Positions 1 through 6,847 are shown, counted from the stretch's first letter. The stretch: DNA of 6,985 nt from an uncultured Verrucomicrobiota bacterium (GCA_947305585.1 CAMZDY010000054.1:1-6985); one strand, 5' to 3'. Numbers and translations are program-made. The notes: a model not told the origin generated them from the letters alone.

Positions 1-836
1 ACGGCAAGCGCAAGCTCTGCATCCAGGGCAAGGGCGCGGAGGATTTCGTCCTCTTTACGCTCGAGCCCCAGGTGCTGAAGCGCGCCGAACTGGGCTACGA
101 GGAAGTGCTTCATCCCGAAAATTTCGCTCCGCACGCCGGCAGCGACGAGTCCGGCAAAGGCGACTTTTTCGGTCCGCTCGTGGTCTGCTGCTGCTACACC
201 GACGAATCGCTCTCCCGGGCGATGAAGGAACTTGGCGCGCGCGACTGCAAGCAGATGAGCGATGCGCAAGTGCTCAAGGTGGGCGCGCAGTTGCGGGGGC
301 TCCTCACGCCCGCGCGGTATTCGGTGGTCAAGCTGGGCAATGCGGCCTACAACCGGCTCTACGCCAAGATGCGCAACATCAACCGCATGCTCGCCTGGGC
401 GCACGCCACCGCCATCGAGGACCTGCTCGAAAAGATTCCGTCCTGTCCCCGGGTGGTGGTGGACCAGTTCGACCGCACCGAAGCCGTGATCGCCCGCGCG
501 CTGAAGCCTCGCGGCAAAAAGGCGGAGCTCGTGCAGATGCACAAAGCCGAGAGCGATATCGCGGTGGCGGCCGCCTCGGTGATCGCCCGCGAACTCTTCC
601 TGCGCGACATGCAGGGCGAAAATCCGGAAGCCAAGCTTCCCATCGGCTCCAGCGACCCCAAGGTCAAGGAATTCGCCATCGAACGGGTCAAGGCGGAAGG
701 GCCCAATTACATCATGAACCATTGCAAAGCGCATTTCCGCACCACCGACCAGGTGCTGGAGGCATGCGGCTTTTCCCGGCGGGATCTGCCGCCGGAAGGA
801 CAGGTGACCAATGCTGTTAGCCAACTCGCTAGTTGA
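1..836 (+). CDS. rnhC: Ribonuclease HIII, 5'-truncated by the window edge
   Basis: The enzyme cleaves the RNA strand of RNA-DNA hybrids in the cytoplasm (R-loops, primers). The open frame enters at base 3 and has no stop before 836, so the true start lies left of the window. A GTG at 72 is a poor start because the residues before it (GKRKLCIQGKGAEDFVLFTL) look like the end of the TBP-like substrate-binding domain that marks RNase HIII. The catalytic domain opens with DESGKGDFFGPLVV (bases 144-185), the hallmark type-2 RNase H motif with its Asp-Glu pair. Further likely acidic metal-binding residues are the Asp of VVVDQFD (462-464) and the Asp of ESDIAVAAASVIAR (555-557). The C-terminal NHCKAHFRTTDQVLE also fits the family. 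About 277 residues are visible; full-length members are about 300. The last 26 bases overlap the next gene, which suggests a shared transcript. The RNase HII alternative is less likely because of the N-terminal remnant and the DESGKGDFFGP form. Confidence 0.95.
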   Translation, partial: GKRKLCIQGKGAEDFVLFTLEPQVLKRAELGYEEVLHPENFAPHAGSDESGKGDFFGPLVVCCCYTDESLSRAMKELGARDCKQMSDAQVLKVGAQLRGLLTPARYSVVKLGNAAYNRLYAKMRNINRMLAWAHATAIEDLLEKIPSCPRVVVDQFDRTEAVIARALKPRGKKAELVQMHKAESDIAVAAASVIARELFLRDMQGENPEAKLPIGSSDPKVKEFAIERVKAEGPNYIMNHCKAHFRTTDQVLEACGFSRRDLPPEGQVTNAVSQLAS

Positions 837-1536
837 AGGTTTCGTCAAATCCAATCTCATGGGTCAGGGCATCGTGGCCCTGCAGATTCTGGGCAGCATC
901 GTGATGCTGGCCGTCATCATCGGCAAATCCAAGGAGCTGGCCTTCATGGGCATGCTCGTTCGGCGTTTCATGCGCGATTTTTCGGAAGACCGCGAAGTGC
1001 TCGACTACTGCTTCCGCAACCGTCCCGCCGTCACCGCCGCCGGTCTGGAAGGCATCTACGCGCGCACATGCGACCGGCTTCTCAAACTGCTCACCCCCGA
1101 CACCCGCTCGATGCTGGCCGGACGCGGCTCGGGCAATCCCAACGCCGCCGCGCTGACCGCCCGCGAAATCGAACTCGTGAAGGGCGCCTGCGAACACGCG
1201 CTCGACGAAGAGGAGATCAAGGTGGAGCGCGGCATGGGTGCCATCGCCACCATCGTGGCCCTTTCGCCCATGCTGGGACTCTTGGGTACGGTCTGGGGCG
1301 TGCTGGACGCCTTCGCCGAAATGGGTTCGGCCGGCAGCGCCAACCTGGCCACCATCGCGCCTTCGATTTCGTCGGCCCTCGTGACGACCGTCGTGGGGCT
1401 CTTGATAGCCATTCCAGGCGTGATGGCCTACAACAAGCTCACTTCCACCGTGCGCAACCTCACGTCCGACATGGAAGGCTTTGCGGACGAACTCATCGGC
1501 CGCATCGCCTGCGAATTCCAGGGCAGGGGAGAATAA
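811..1536 (+). CDS. tolQ: TolQ/ExbB/MotA-family proton channel subunit
   Basis: This 241-residue inner-membrane protein matches the size and layout of TolQ/ExbB, which forms a pentameric proton channel with TolR/ExbD. A first membrane helix spans about residues 17-38. A long cytoplasmic, charged loop follows (about 39-142), then helices at about 143-163 and 186-206. The two family signatures are visible: LSPMLGLLGTVWGVLDAF (151-168) and the segment from T181 through AIPGV near 200-204, with small and Thr residues (T192, T193) in the third helix. The start at 811 is supported by GGAAGGA (794-800), ten bases upstream, although the gene begins inside the rnhC frame. Four bases separate its stop from tolR. 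Calling it TolQ rather than ExbB rests on the TolA-like gene two places downstream; the two families cannot be separated from this protein alone. Confidence 0.93.
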   Translation: MLLANSLVEGFVKSNLMGQGIVALQILGSIVMLAVIIGKSKELAFMGMLVRRFMRDFSEDREVLDYCFRNRPAVTAAGLEGIYARTCDRLLKLLTPDTRSMLAGRGSGNPNAAALTAREIELVKGACEHALDEEEIKVERGMGAIATIVALSPMLGLLGTVWGVLDAFAEMGSAGSANLATIAPSISSALVTTVVGLLIAIPGVMAYNKLTSTVRNLTSDMEGFADELIGRIACEFQGRGE

Positions 1537-1540
1537 CCTT

Positions 1541-1954
1541 ATGTCGCTCGGCAGACGCAGACGGCGCGTGGAGCGTCCCAAGGCCCAGATCGACATGAAT
1601 TCGCTGATCGATCTCACCTTTCTCCTGCTCGTCACTTTCATCGTCACCTTGCCCGCGCTCGAACAGGGCGTTTCCATCCTCTTGCCGCAGGCCAAGACGG
1701 ACGAACTTCCCACCAAGAACGGCAAGGCCAACACGGTGACGGTAGATTCGGTAGGGCGCATCTTCCTGAACAACAAGCCCACCACCTCCGAAGAACTGGA
1801 AGCCACGCTCAAGGCGATGGCCGAGGCCGATCCCGACGTACCCGTTCTCGTGCGCGGCGACGAACGTATCGACTACGGCAGCGTTATGAACGTGGTGAAG
1901 ATCATCTACAAGTGCAAGATCCGCAAGATGAGTCTTGTCACGGTGGAAAAGTAA
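1541..1954 (+). CDS. tolR: TolR/ExbD-family biopolymer transport protein
   Basis: The product has 137 residues, the usual size for TolR/ExbD. It has an Arg-rich cytoplasmic N-terminus (five Arg at 5-9), a single membrane helix at about 21-38 and a periplasmic domain. The helix begins MNSLIDLTFLLLVTFIV, with D24 in the position of the essential proton-carrying Asp of the family. The C-terminal half (VLVRGDERIDYGSVMNVV, 102-119, then the MSLVTVEK end) matches the ExbD/TolR periplasmic fold. The frame stays open upstream to 1481, but ATG 1541 is preferred: GGGGAG (1526-1531) lies nine bases before it, and this start gives the normal N-terminus instead of a long overlap with tolQ. Its TAA shares one base with the ATG of the next gene, so translation is probably coupled. 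Confidence 0.93.
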   Translation: MSLGRRRRRVERPKAQIDMNSLIDLTFLLLVTFIVTLPALEQGVSILLPQAKTDELPTKNGKANTVTVDSVGRIFLNNKPTTSEELEATLKAMAEADPDVPVLVRGDERIDYGSVMNVVKIIYKCKIRKMSLVTVEK

Positions 1955-2856
1955 TGTACTACCCGCAAGAGGAAAACCGTCCGCCGCAAGTCGTCTCGCC
2001 TTTCACTTTGGGCGTGTCGGTGCTGGTGCACGTCGTTTTCTTCACTGTTCTCGCGATGGTGGCGCTCTTCCGGTTCCATCCCAAGGAGACGGTGATCCCC
2101 ATCGATCTTACGGTCGTCGTGAACGAGAATCTGGACGGTGTGGAGGACGAGCCTCCGCCCCTCGACAATCCCGAACCCGACCCGCCCAAGCCCGAGATTA
2201 AGCAGCCCGACCCGCCCAAGGTGGAGGAGATTCCCAAGCTCGACTCCACGCAGGAGGCGGTGGAATACGTCAAGGAAAAGCCCAAGCCCGAAGTCAAAAA
2301 GCCCGATCCGCCCAAAGAGGAAAAGAAGCCGGAAAAGCCCAAGGAAGAGAAAAAGCCGGAAGAGAAGAAGAAACCGGAAAAGCCCAAAGAGACGCTGGAG
2401 GAGCGCATGAAGCGGATGCGCGAGGGCGCCAAGGAAGTGAAGATCAAGGTCAAAGACGTTCCTTCCGGCAACGGGCGCACCGCCAGGCAGACGATGTCGC
2501 AGGCGGAAATCCAGAAGCTCCTCAACGCCGGCTACAAGCCCGGCACCGCCAACCAGTTGGCCGCGAGCGATCTGCAACTGGGGGTGAGTCTCATTCAGAT
2601 GGCGCTCAACGACAAATGGGACGCGATGTCGCCCAAGGTGGGCGCCGATGGCACGGTGTTCCTGTCCGTCAAGTTCGCCACCTCGGGCCGCATGGTGGAC
2701 GTGCGCCTCGCGAAGTCGTGCGGCGACCCCATTTCCGATCGCGCCGCGATGGAAGTGGCCAAATCGGTCGGCATCGTGCGCGGACTCTCCAAAGAGTTCA
2801 TCGACCGCTTCTCGCGCGAACCGCTCACCATCCGCTACAAGGTGCAAGGCCGATGA
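1954..2856 (+). CDS. tolA: TolA/TonB-like periplasm-spanning energy transducer
   Basis: The 300-residue protein has the three-part TolA/TonB plan. A short cytoplasmic tail leads into one membrane helix (about 17-39) carrying SVLVH at 22-26, the SxxxH motif through which TonB and TolA couple to their proton channel. A long Pro/Lys/Glu rod follows (about 67-148, with PDPPKP, EKKPEKPKEEKKPEEKK and similar). A Lys-rich helical linker (about 149-200) joins it to a folded C-terminal domain (about 205-298). In that domain, IQMALNDKW, the stretch from LSVKF to SCGDPISDRAAMEVAK and FSREPLTIRYK follow the pattern I recall for TolA domain III, so TolA is favoured over TonB. The start is ATG 1954, overlapping the tolR stop as TAATG; upstream in-frame codons lie inside tolR. 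A weak GGTGGA at 1942-1947 precedes it. A role in linking inner-membrane proton force to the outer membrane is known for the family; the partner here is unknown. Confidence 0.87.
   Translation: MYYPQEENRPPQVVSPFTLGVSVLVHVVFFTVLAMVALFRFHPKETVIPIDLTVVVNENLDGVEDEPPPLDNPEPDPPKPEIKQPDPPKVEEIPKLDSTQEAVEYVKEKPKPEVKKPDPPKEEKKPEKPKEEKKPEEKKKPEKPKETLEERMKRMREGAKEVKIKVKDVPSGNGRTARQTMSQAEIQKLLNAGYKPGTANQLAASDLQLGVSLIQMALNDKWDAMSPKVGADGTVFLSVKFATSGRMVDVRLAKSCGDPISDRAAMEVAKSVGIVRGLSKEFIDRFSREPLTIRYKVQGR
2176..2316 (+). repeat. Short direct repeats encoding the Pro/Lys/Glu rod of the TolA-like protein
   Basis: The 15-base unit cccgacccgcccaag (Pro-Asp-Pro-Pro-Lys) occurs exactly at 2176-2190 and 2206-2220, thirty bases apart. 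A one-base variant followed by aaa lies at 2302-2316. The stretch after it, to about 2395, is made of related aag/gaa/ccc codons. This is low-complexity coding DNA, typical of periplasm-spanning rods and prone to length change by slippage. Confidence 0.8.
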
Positions 2857-4277
2857 TGCTGGCGGCGATATTGATGGCGGCCATCGAGCTGACGGGCGTT
2901 ACGGGGAGCAAACTTTCCGCCCGCGCGTTCTTCGACGCCAACAACGTGACGGTGGGCGACCCGATGACGCTCACCATCGATTTTCTGGGCCAGGCCGACT
3001 TCACTTCGCTCCATCCGCCTTTGCTCGCGTCCGCGCTCGACCGGACCGTGTGGAAACTCGATCAGGCCTCGGCCAAAACCGACACCATCCCCACCGCCCG
3101 TCGCGTGACCTGGCGCCTCCGTCCCCTCAAAGCCGGCGTCCTCTGGTTTCCCAAACTCGACTTCAAATGCGGCGATCTCGTTTTCAGCTCCAATCCGATT
3201 CCCGTGCATGCCCGGCCCGGAATCGACGTGGACATCGCGCTCGGCGAAGAGGAGATCGACGCCATGCCGCCCGTCCCGTCCGAAAACGGACCTTCCGGCA
3301 CGCCCGACGACTGGTTCGCCATTCGCCGCAACATCTATTCCGGACATTGCGCCGAAGCGTTGGAGATCCTGAATTCGCTCGCCTGGCGCTATGGACAGGA
3401 CCCCACCATTGAAGCTGCCATGATCGCCGCCCGCGCGAGGCTCCTCGGAAATCCGGCGGCCGACCTGCCGGCATGGCGGGTCGTATTGCGTCCGGTCCTC
3501 AAGTGGCCGCTCAAGAAACAGCTCTGGATGGTGTCGAGTTGGCTTTTAGCATTCATCGTGGTCATGCTCGTCTTGGGCAAAACCATCAAACACTTCGCCG
3601 CGGTGGCGCTGATCACCGTGACGCTCTCCAAGCCCGAGCTAAAGGTGGGCGACGAGTTTGACTTTCTCGTTTCGGTGGAGCCGCAAACCTCCGCTTCCCT
3701 TTCCGTCTCGAGCATCGTCCCCAGCGACGATTTCGCGCTGACGCTGGGCGAGCCGCAGGTCGAGGGCAAAAACCTCATCCGCATCCCCGCCCGCTATGAT
3801 GCCCCCGTGCGGAACCCTTCGCTCGTCTTCACCTTGAACGGCATGGTCACCGAACGTCAGGAGATCAAACAGGCCGGCTTTTTCAGTGCCTTCTCCTCTT
3901 CGCGGTCGTTCCAGGAGGTTTCCGGCCCTGTGGCCATCGAGGTAAGTCCGCTCGATCCCGCCTCGCAACCGTCCGACTTCTCCGGCATCCTGGGCGAAAA
4001 CCTGACGCTCAAAACCTTCCCCGATTCGCTCACGGTCGGCACCAACGACATTATCACCGTCACCTACCGTCTCTTCGCTCCGCAAAAGCCGTTCATCCCC
4101 GAAGACTATCTTCCGCCCGGCGCCGCCTTCAATTGGCAATACGGGGAATGGAAGGGGTATTTCGTGGCGGACGGCGCCCCCGCGCTGCCCGAAGTCGAGT
4201 GCTGCTATTACGACGTCAAAACCCAAACCTATCGACGCACCCGCGCCGGCAAGGAGCCAATTCGCTACCATGAGTGA
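2853..4277 (+). CDS. BatD-like membrane protein with a BatE-like helical/transmembrane middle section
   Basis: BatD proteins belong to the Bat 'aerotolerance' family; their exact job is unsettled. The 474-residue product shows several parts. A weakly hydrophobic N-terminus (1-12) could be a signal or anchor. A beta-rich Ig-like domain follows (about 20-120, starting SARAFFDANNVTVGDPMTLT). A helical TPR-like segment lies at about 153-200, with RRNIYSGHCAEALEILNSLA. Then comes PAWRVVLRPVLKWPLKK and a membrane helix (225-242), a combination I associate with BatE-like proteins. A second Ig-like region begins at SKPELKVGDEFDF (259-271). It leads to SPLDPASQPSDFSGILGENL (365-384), which matches the BatD signature before its last Ig-like repeat. 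ATG 2853 overlaps the tolA stop as ATGATG; a second ATG at 2856 is equally possible, with AAGG at 2846-2849. The frame is open upstream to 2616, but that part lies inside tolA. No BatA/BatB VWA or MoxR gene is visible nearby. The Bat link is from pattern recognition only. Confidence 0.72.
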   Translation: MMLAAILMAAIELTGVTGSKLSARAFFDANNVTVGDPMTLTIDFLGQADFTSLHPPLLASALDRTVWKLDQASAKTDTIPTARRVTWRLRPLKAGVLWFPKLDFKCGDLVFSSNPIPVHARPGIDVDIALGEEEIDAMPPVPSENGPSGTPDDWFAIRRNIYSGHCAEALEILNSLAWRYGQDPTIEAAMIAARARLLGNPAADLPAWRVVLRPVLKWPLKKQLWMVSSWLLAFIVVMLVLGKTIKHFAAVALITVTLSKPELKVGDEFDFLVSVEPQTSASLSVSSIVPSDDFALTLGEPQVEGKNLIRIPARYDAPVRNPSLVFTLNGMVTERQEIKQAGFFSAFSSSRSFQEVSGPVAIEVSPLDPASQPSDFSGILGENLTLKTFPDSLTVGTNDIITVTYRLFAPQKPFIPEDYLPPGAAFNWQYGEWKGYFVADGAPALPEVECCYYDVKTQTYRRTRAGKEPIRYHE

Positions 4278-5373
4278 CCGCATTTTCCTTTCGCCCCCGT
4301 TCGTGGGAGATGAAGAGCGCAATTTCGTTGCGCGCGCGTTCGACTCCAACTACATCGCGCCTTGCGGTCCGCAGGTGGACGAGTTCGAGCGTCGCCTCGC
4401 CGCGCTTTCGGGTCGCCAACACGCGGTGGCCGTTTCGAGCGGCACGGCCGCGCTCGATCTTTTGATGGATTATTTCGGCGTGGATTCGTCTTGGACCGTT
4501 TTCGCGCCCACGCTCACTTTCATCGCCACTGTTGGCCCCGCGTTCCATCGCGGCGCCCGGCTGGAATTTGTCGATGCCGATCCTACCGGCAATATCGACT
4601 GCTCCCTCCTCGACCGGGCGCTCGAGCGGTGCGGCACGGAAAAGCGCATGGTGATCTCGGTCGATCTTTACGGACGCTGCGCCGATTATGCGCGCCTCGA
4701 GGCCATCGCCGCCAAACACCACGCCGTCTTCATTTCCGACAGCGCCGAGGCGGTGGGGGCCAAGTCTCCGTCGGGTCCGGCCGGCATCGCGGGCGAAGCG
4801 GCCATCTATTCCTTCAACGGCAACAAGATCGTCACCACCTCGGGCGGGGGCGCCGTCTTGACGGATGACCCAGAGCTCGCCGCCGCCGTGAAAGCGCGGT
4901 CCCAGCAGGCGCGCGAACCCGTGCTTTGGTACGAGCACAAGCGCGTGGGGTACAATTACCGTTTGTCCAATCTCCTGGCGGCGTTGGGTCTGGCCCAGCT
5001 CGACCGGCTTCCCGCCATCCTCGAAAACCGCGCCGCGACGAGCCGGTATTATCGCGAGCTCGGGCTCGAATTGCTGCCGCCGGTCGCAAGCGAAAACCAT
5101 TGGCTCAACGTCATGCTATGCCCTGATTCAGCCTCGCGCGACCGGTTGATCGAACGGTTCGGGGCGGCCAATATCGAGGTGCGTCCCGTCTGGAAGCCGC
5201 TTCATCTCCAGCCGGTATTCCAAAGCGTAAAGATGCATGGCGGCGAAGTGGCGGCCGGTCTCTTTGCGCGGGGACTCTGCCTCCCGTCCGGCACCGGACT
5301 TTCCGCCCACGATCTCGAACGCATTTCCGCCATCCTTAGGGACTCGGCGGAAGGGTGCGCAAAGCGCGCTTAA
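4270..5373 (+). CDS. DegT/DnrJ/EryC1-family PLP-dependent sugar aminotransferase
   Basis: This cytoplasmic enzyme would move an amino group, usually from glutamate, to a nucleotide-linked keto sugar. The 367 residues match the family length. The N-terminus (IFLSPPFVGDEERNFVARAF, then SNYIAPCGP to 33) closely follows EpsN/PglE-type enzymes that make UDP-4-amino-4,6-dideoxy sugars. SSGTAALDL (56-64) should bind the cofactor phosphate. D157 in DSAEAVGA should hold the pyridine nitrogen, and K186 in SFNGNKIVTTSGGG is the Schiff-base lysine. The EHKRVGYNYRLSNLLAALG block (222-240) is also characteristic. AAGGAG at 4251-4256 precedes ATG 4270, and the gene overlaps the previous one by eight bases. 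The exact sugar cannot be read from sequence. Partners such as a 4,6-dehydratase or acetyltransferase are not in the window. The following transporter-like gene fits a surface-glycan role, by inference. Confidence 0.93.
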   Translation: MSDRIFLSPPFVGDEERNFVARAFDSNYIAPCGPQVDEFERRLAALSGRQHAVAVSSGTAALDLLMDYFGVDSSWTVFAPTLTFIATVGPAFHRGARLEFVDADPTGNIDCSLLDRALERCGTEKRMVISVDLYGRCADYARLEAIAAKHHAVFISDSAEAVGAKSPSGPAGIAGEAAIYSFNGNKIVTTSGGGAVLTDDPELAAAVKARSQQAREPVLWYEHKRVGYNYRLSNLLAALGLAQLDRLPAILENRAATSRYYRELGLELLPPVASENHWLNVMLCPDSASRDRLIERFGAANIEVRPVWKPLHLQPVFQSVKMHGGEVAAGLFARGLCLPSGTGLSAHDLERISAILRDSAEGCAKRA

Positions 5374-5381
5374 GGCCAGAG

Positions 5382-6737
5382 GTGTCGGGCGAAGGCAATA
5401 CGTTCGGAGTCTGGCGGGTGACGCGGTTCTACGTGCCGCTCATGCTCCAGGCTTTCTCGCAGTCGATCTCCTATCCGCTCGTCGCCAGCATCGTCACGCA
5501 CGGTCCGCTGGGCGTGGACGCGCTCACCGGTTTCGCGCAGGGCCAGGCGGTGATGTTCATGATCGGACTTCTGGGCGGCGGACTCATCACCACCGGCATG
5601 GTGCATGCGCACGACTGGAGCGGCTACCGCGCATTCCGCCGGCTGAACAGCTGGATGATGGTGGCGCTGCTTTTGTTGCAGTGCGTGCCGACCATCCATC
5701 CGCTCGACCAGCTGGTTTTCCGCGGAATCCTGAATCTCCGGCCGGAACTCGCGGAGATCGCGCGCTGGACGCTTTTCGGCGGCGTCGTGATGAATGGCGG
5801 ATTCTTTCTGCGCAATGTTCCGCTCGTCATCCTCTTCAACAACCTCGAAAGCGGCAAGGCGAACAACGCCACGCTCGTCCGCATCGCGCTTACGCTCCTT
5901 TGCTCGTTGTCGTTCCCGCGTCTGGGGCTCGTCGGACCTTGGTGGGGACTCGGCGTCATGTCCGCGGGCGTACTTACGGAATGGGGCATCACCTGGTGGT
6001 ACGCGCGGCCCTACGTCCGGACGCTACGCGACGCGAAGTGGCTCCTGCCCTGGAAACGGAGCGGACTCGACGATCTCATCGCGGCGAAGCGGCGCTGGCT
6101 GCTCGTCGCCGGACAATTCCGTTTCATGCTTCCGCTTTCGTTCGGTGCGTTCGTCCTGGCCATTTCGCCGCTCGCGATCGCCGGGTTCGTCGGACGTGCG
6201 GCGATAAGCCCTGAAGTCATGCTGGCCACGCACTACGTGACGATCGGGGTGGCGAACCCGGTCGGCTTCGCCGCGCTCCGGATGCAGGCCGTGTCGATCG
6301 CGTTTCCGCCCGGATACCCCGGCGATCGCCGCACGCTCTGGTATGCGCTGGGCGCGGGGGCGCTCTTCGGGGTGGCGCTGCTCGTTTTCTCCCTGCCGGT
6401 CGTGGCCGATGCGTATTTCGGATCCTACCAGAACGTCAAGCCGGAGCATCTCGGTTTCGCCCGTTCGGCGATCGCCGCCTATTGTCTCTGGCCGATGCTC
6501 CAGGCCGTGAGGGCGCGGGTGGAGGGAATCGCCGCCATCCGGAAGCGTCCCGCTGCCGTCATGGCGGGACAGATCTCCTACCTGGTGTCGCTGGTCGCCG
6601 CGCTCGCGGTGACGCTCCGTTTCGGCGTCATCGGGTGGAAGATGGCGGTCATCGGCATCTACACGGCCACGCTTTCGACCATCGCCGTAGTCTACGCCGC
6701 ACTTTTCGCTTGCAATTTGCGCCAGAATTTGGTATAA
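5382..6737 (+). CDS. MOP-superfamily-like polytopic membrane protein (flippase/MATE type)
   Basis: The product is a membrane protein with about 12 hydrophobic segments. In numbering from the upstream GTG 5355 they lie near residues 24-46, 62-82, 98-116, 138-160, 172-188, 192-212, 254-276, 286-306, 328-350, 370-388, 402-422 and 428-452. A charged loop between helices 6 and 7 (about 217-250) divides two halves of six, as in the MATE/Wzx (MOP) superfamily. The opening VTRFYVPLMLQAFSQSISYP resembles the first helix of such transporters. It may flip a lipid-linked sugar, matching the aminotransferase upstream, or export another substrate; an ANKH-like relative is also possible. I prefer GTG 5382 (451 residues): AAGG at 5372-5375 is well spaced and the start lies just after the previous stop. 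GTG 5355 (460 residues) would overlap that gene by 19 bases, with GGAAGG directly abutting it. The stop TAA (6735-6737) lies inside a promoter -10 box. Confidence 0.75.
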   Translation: MSGEGNTFGVWRVTRFYVPLMLQAFSQSISYPLVASIVTHGPLGVDALTGFAQGQAVMFMIGLLGGGLITTGMVHAHDWSGYRAFRRLNSWMMVALLLLQCVPTIHPLDQLVFRGILNLRPELAEIARWTLFGGVVMNGGFFLRNVPLVILFNNLESGKANNATLVRIALTLLCSLSFPRLGLVGPWWGLGVMSAGVLTEWGITWWYARPYVRTLRDAKWLLPWKRSGLDDLIAAKRRWLLVAGQFRFMLPLSFGAFVLAISPLAIAGFVGRAAISPEVMLATHYVTIGVANPVGFAALRMQAVSIAFPPGYPGDRRTLWYALGAGALFGVALLVFSLPVVADAYFGSYQNVKPEHLGFARSAIAAYCLWPMLQAVRARVEGIAAIRKRPAAVMAGQISYLVSLVAALAVTLRFGVIGWKMAVIGIYTATLSTIAVVYAALFACNLRQNLV

Positions 6738-6738
6738 T
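6710..6738 (+). promoter_or_regulatory. Sigma-70-type promoter with extended -10
   Basis: A -35 element TTGCAA (6710-6715, four of six consensus bases) is followed after exactly 17 bases by a perfect -10 TATAAT (6733-6738). TGG at 6730-6732 supplies the TGn extended -10. Transcription would begin near 6745, giving a leader of about 115 bases before the exported-protein gene. The AT-rich patch stands out in GC-rich surroundings. It overlaps the last codons of the membrane-protein gene. Confidence 0.75.
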
Positions 6739-6765
6739 TTACATTGTCATCGGAGAAATCGGTTT

Positions 6766-6846
6766 GTGAAGGAGATGGTTTGTTTCGGCTGCTTGCGTTC
6801 GTCAATGTGGCCTTGCCCCGTGAACGCTAATACCAATTGCCAATGA
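6766..6846 (+). CDS. Possible short Cys-containing leader peptide (tentative)
   Basis: Within the leader, a 26-codon frame runs from GTG 6766 (ATG alternative at 6775, 23 codons) to TGA 6844-6846. It includes CFGC and four Cys in all, ending VNANTNCQ. GGAG at 6752-6755 is ten bases before the GTG, while GAAGGAG (6768-6774) abuts the ATG too closely to serve it. The stop lies just before the AGGAGG of the next gene, a spacing that would allow coupling. There is no homology support, and short frames like this occur by chance. Confidence 0.2.
   Translation: MKEMVCFGCLRSSMWPCPVNANTNCQ
6795..6827 (+). other. Hairpin in the 5' leader of the exported-protein gene
   Basis: GCGTTC (6795-6800) is complementary to GAACGC (6822-6827), and two further G-T pairs can extend the stem inward. 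A small inner GGC-CTT-GCC stem could form in the loop. No T-run follows, so this is not a classical terminator. It may stabilise the mRNA or act in regulation; no known riboswitch or leader family was recognised. Confidence 0.4.
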
Positions 6847-6847
6847 G

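Noticed and set aside
829..1812. Long minus-strand open frame of 327 codons opposite tolQ and tolR
   Set aside because: Its translation is rich in His, Gly and Arg without a recognisable domain, and it lies antisense to two clear family members. It is a by-product of high-GC codon use.
1906..2847. Minus-strand open frame of 313 codons opposite tolA
   Set aside because: The Leu/Phe-rich stretch is the reverse complement of the Pro/Lys/Glu repeat codons, not a real membrane protein.
2616..2852. Upstream extension of the BatD-like frame into tolA
   Set aside because: The extra 79 residues are Arg/His/Gly-rich and out of frame with the well-supported TolA C-terminal domain; the ATG at 2853 is the natural coupled start.
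4216..5100. Minus-strand open frame of 294 codons opposite the aminotransferase
   Set aside because: It is antisense to a gene with all PLP-enzyme motifs and has no recognisable product of its own.
5237..6214. Plus-strand open frame of 325 codons overlapping the aminotransferase and membrane-protein genes
   Set aside because: It is an Arg/Ala/His-rich out-of-frame reading; the other frame gives a coherent 12-helix protein.
6795..6830. Intrinsic terminator after the membrane-protein gene
   Set aside because: The stem is short with a large loop and is followed by TAATACC rather than a T-run. It also lies downstream of a strong promoter.
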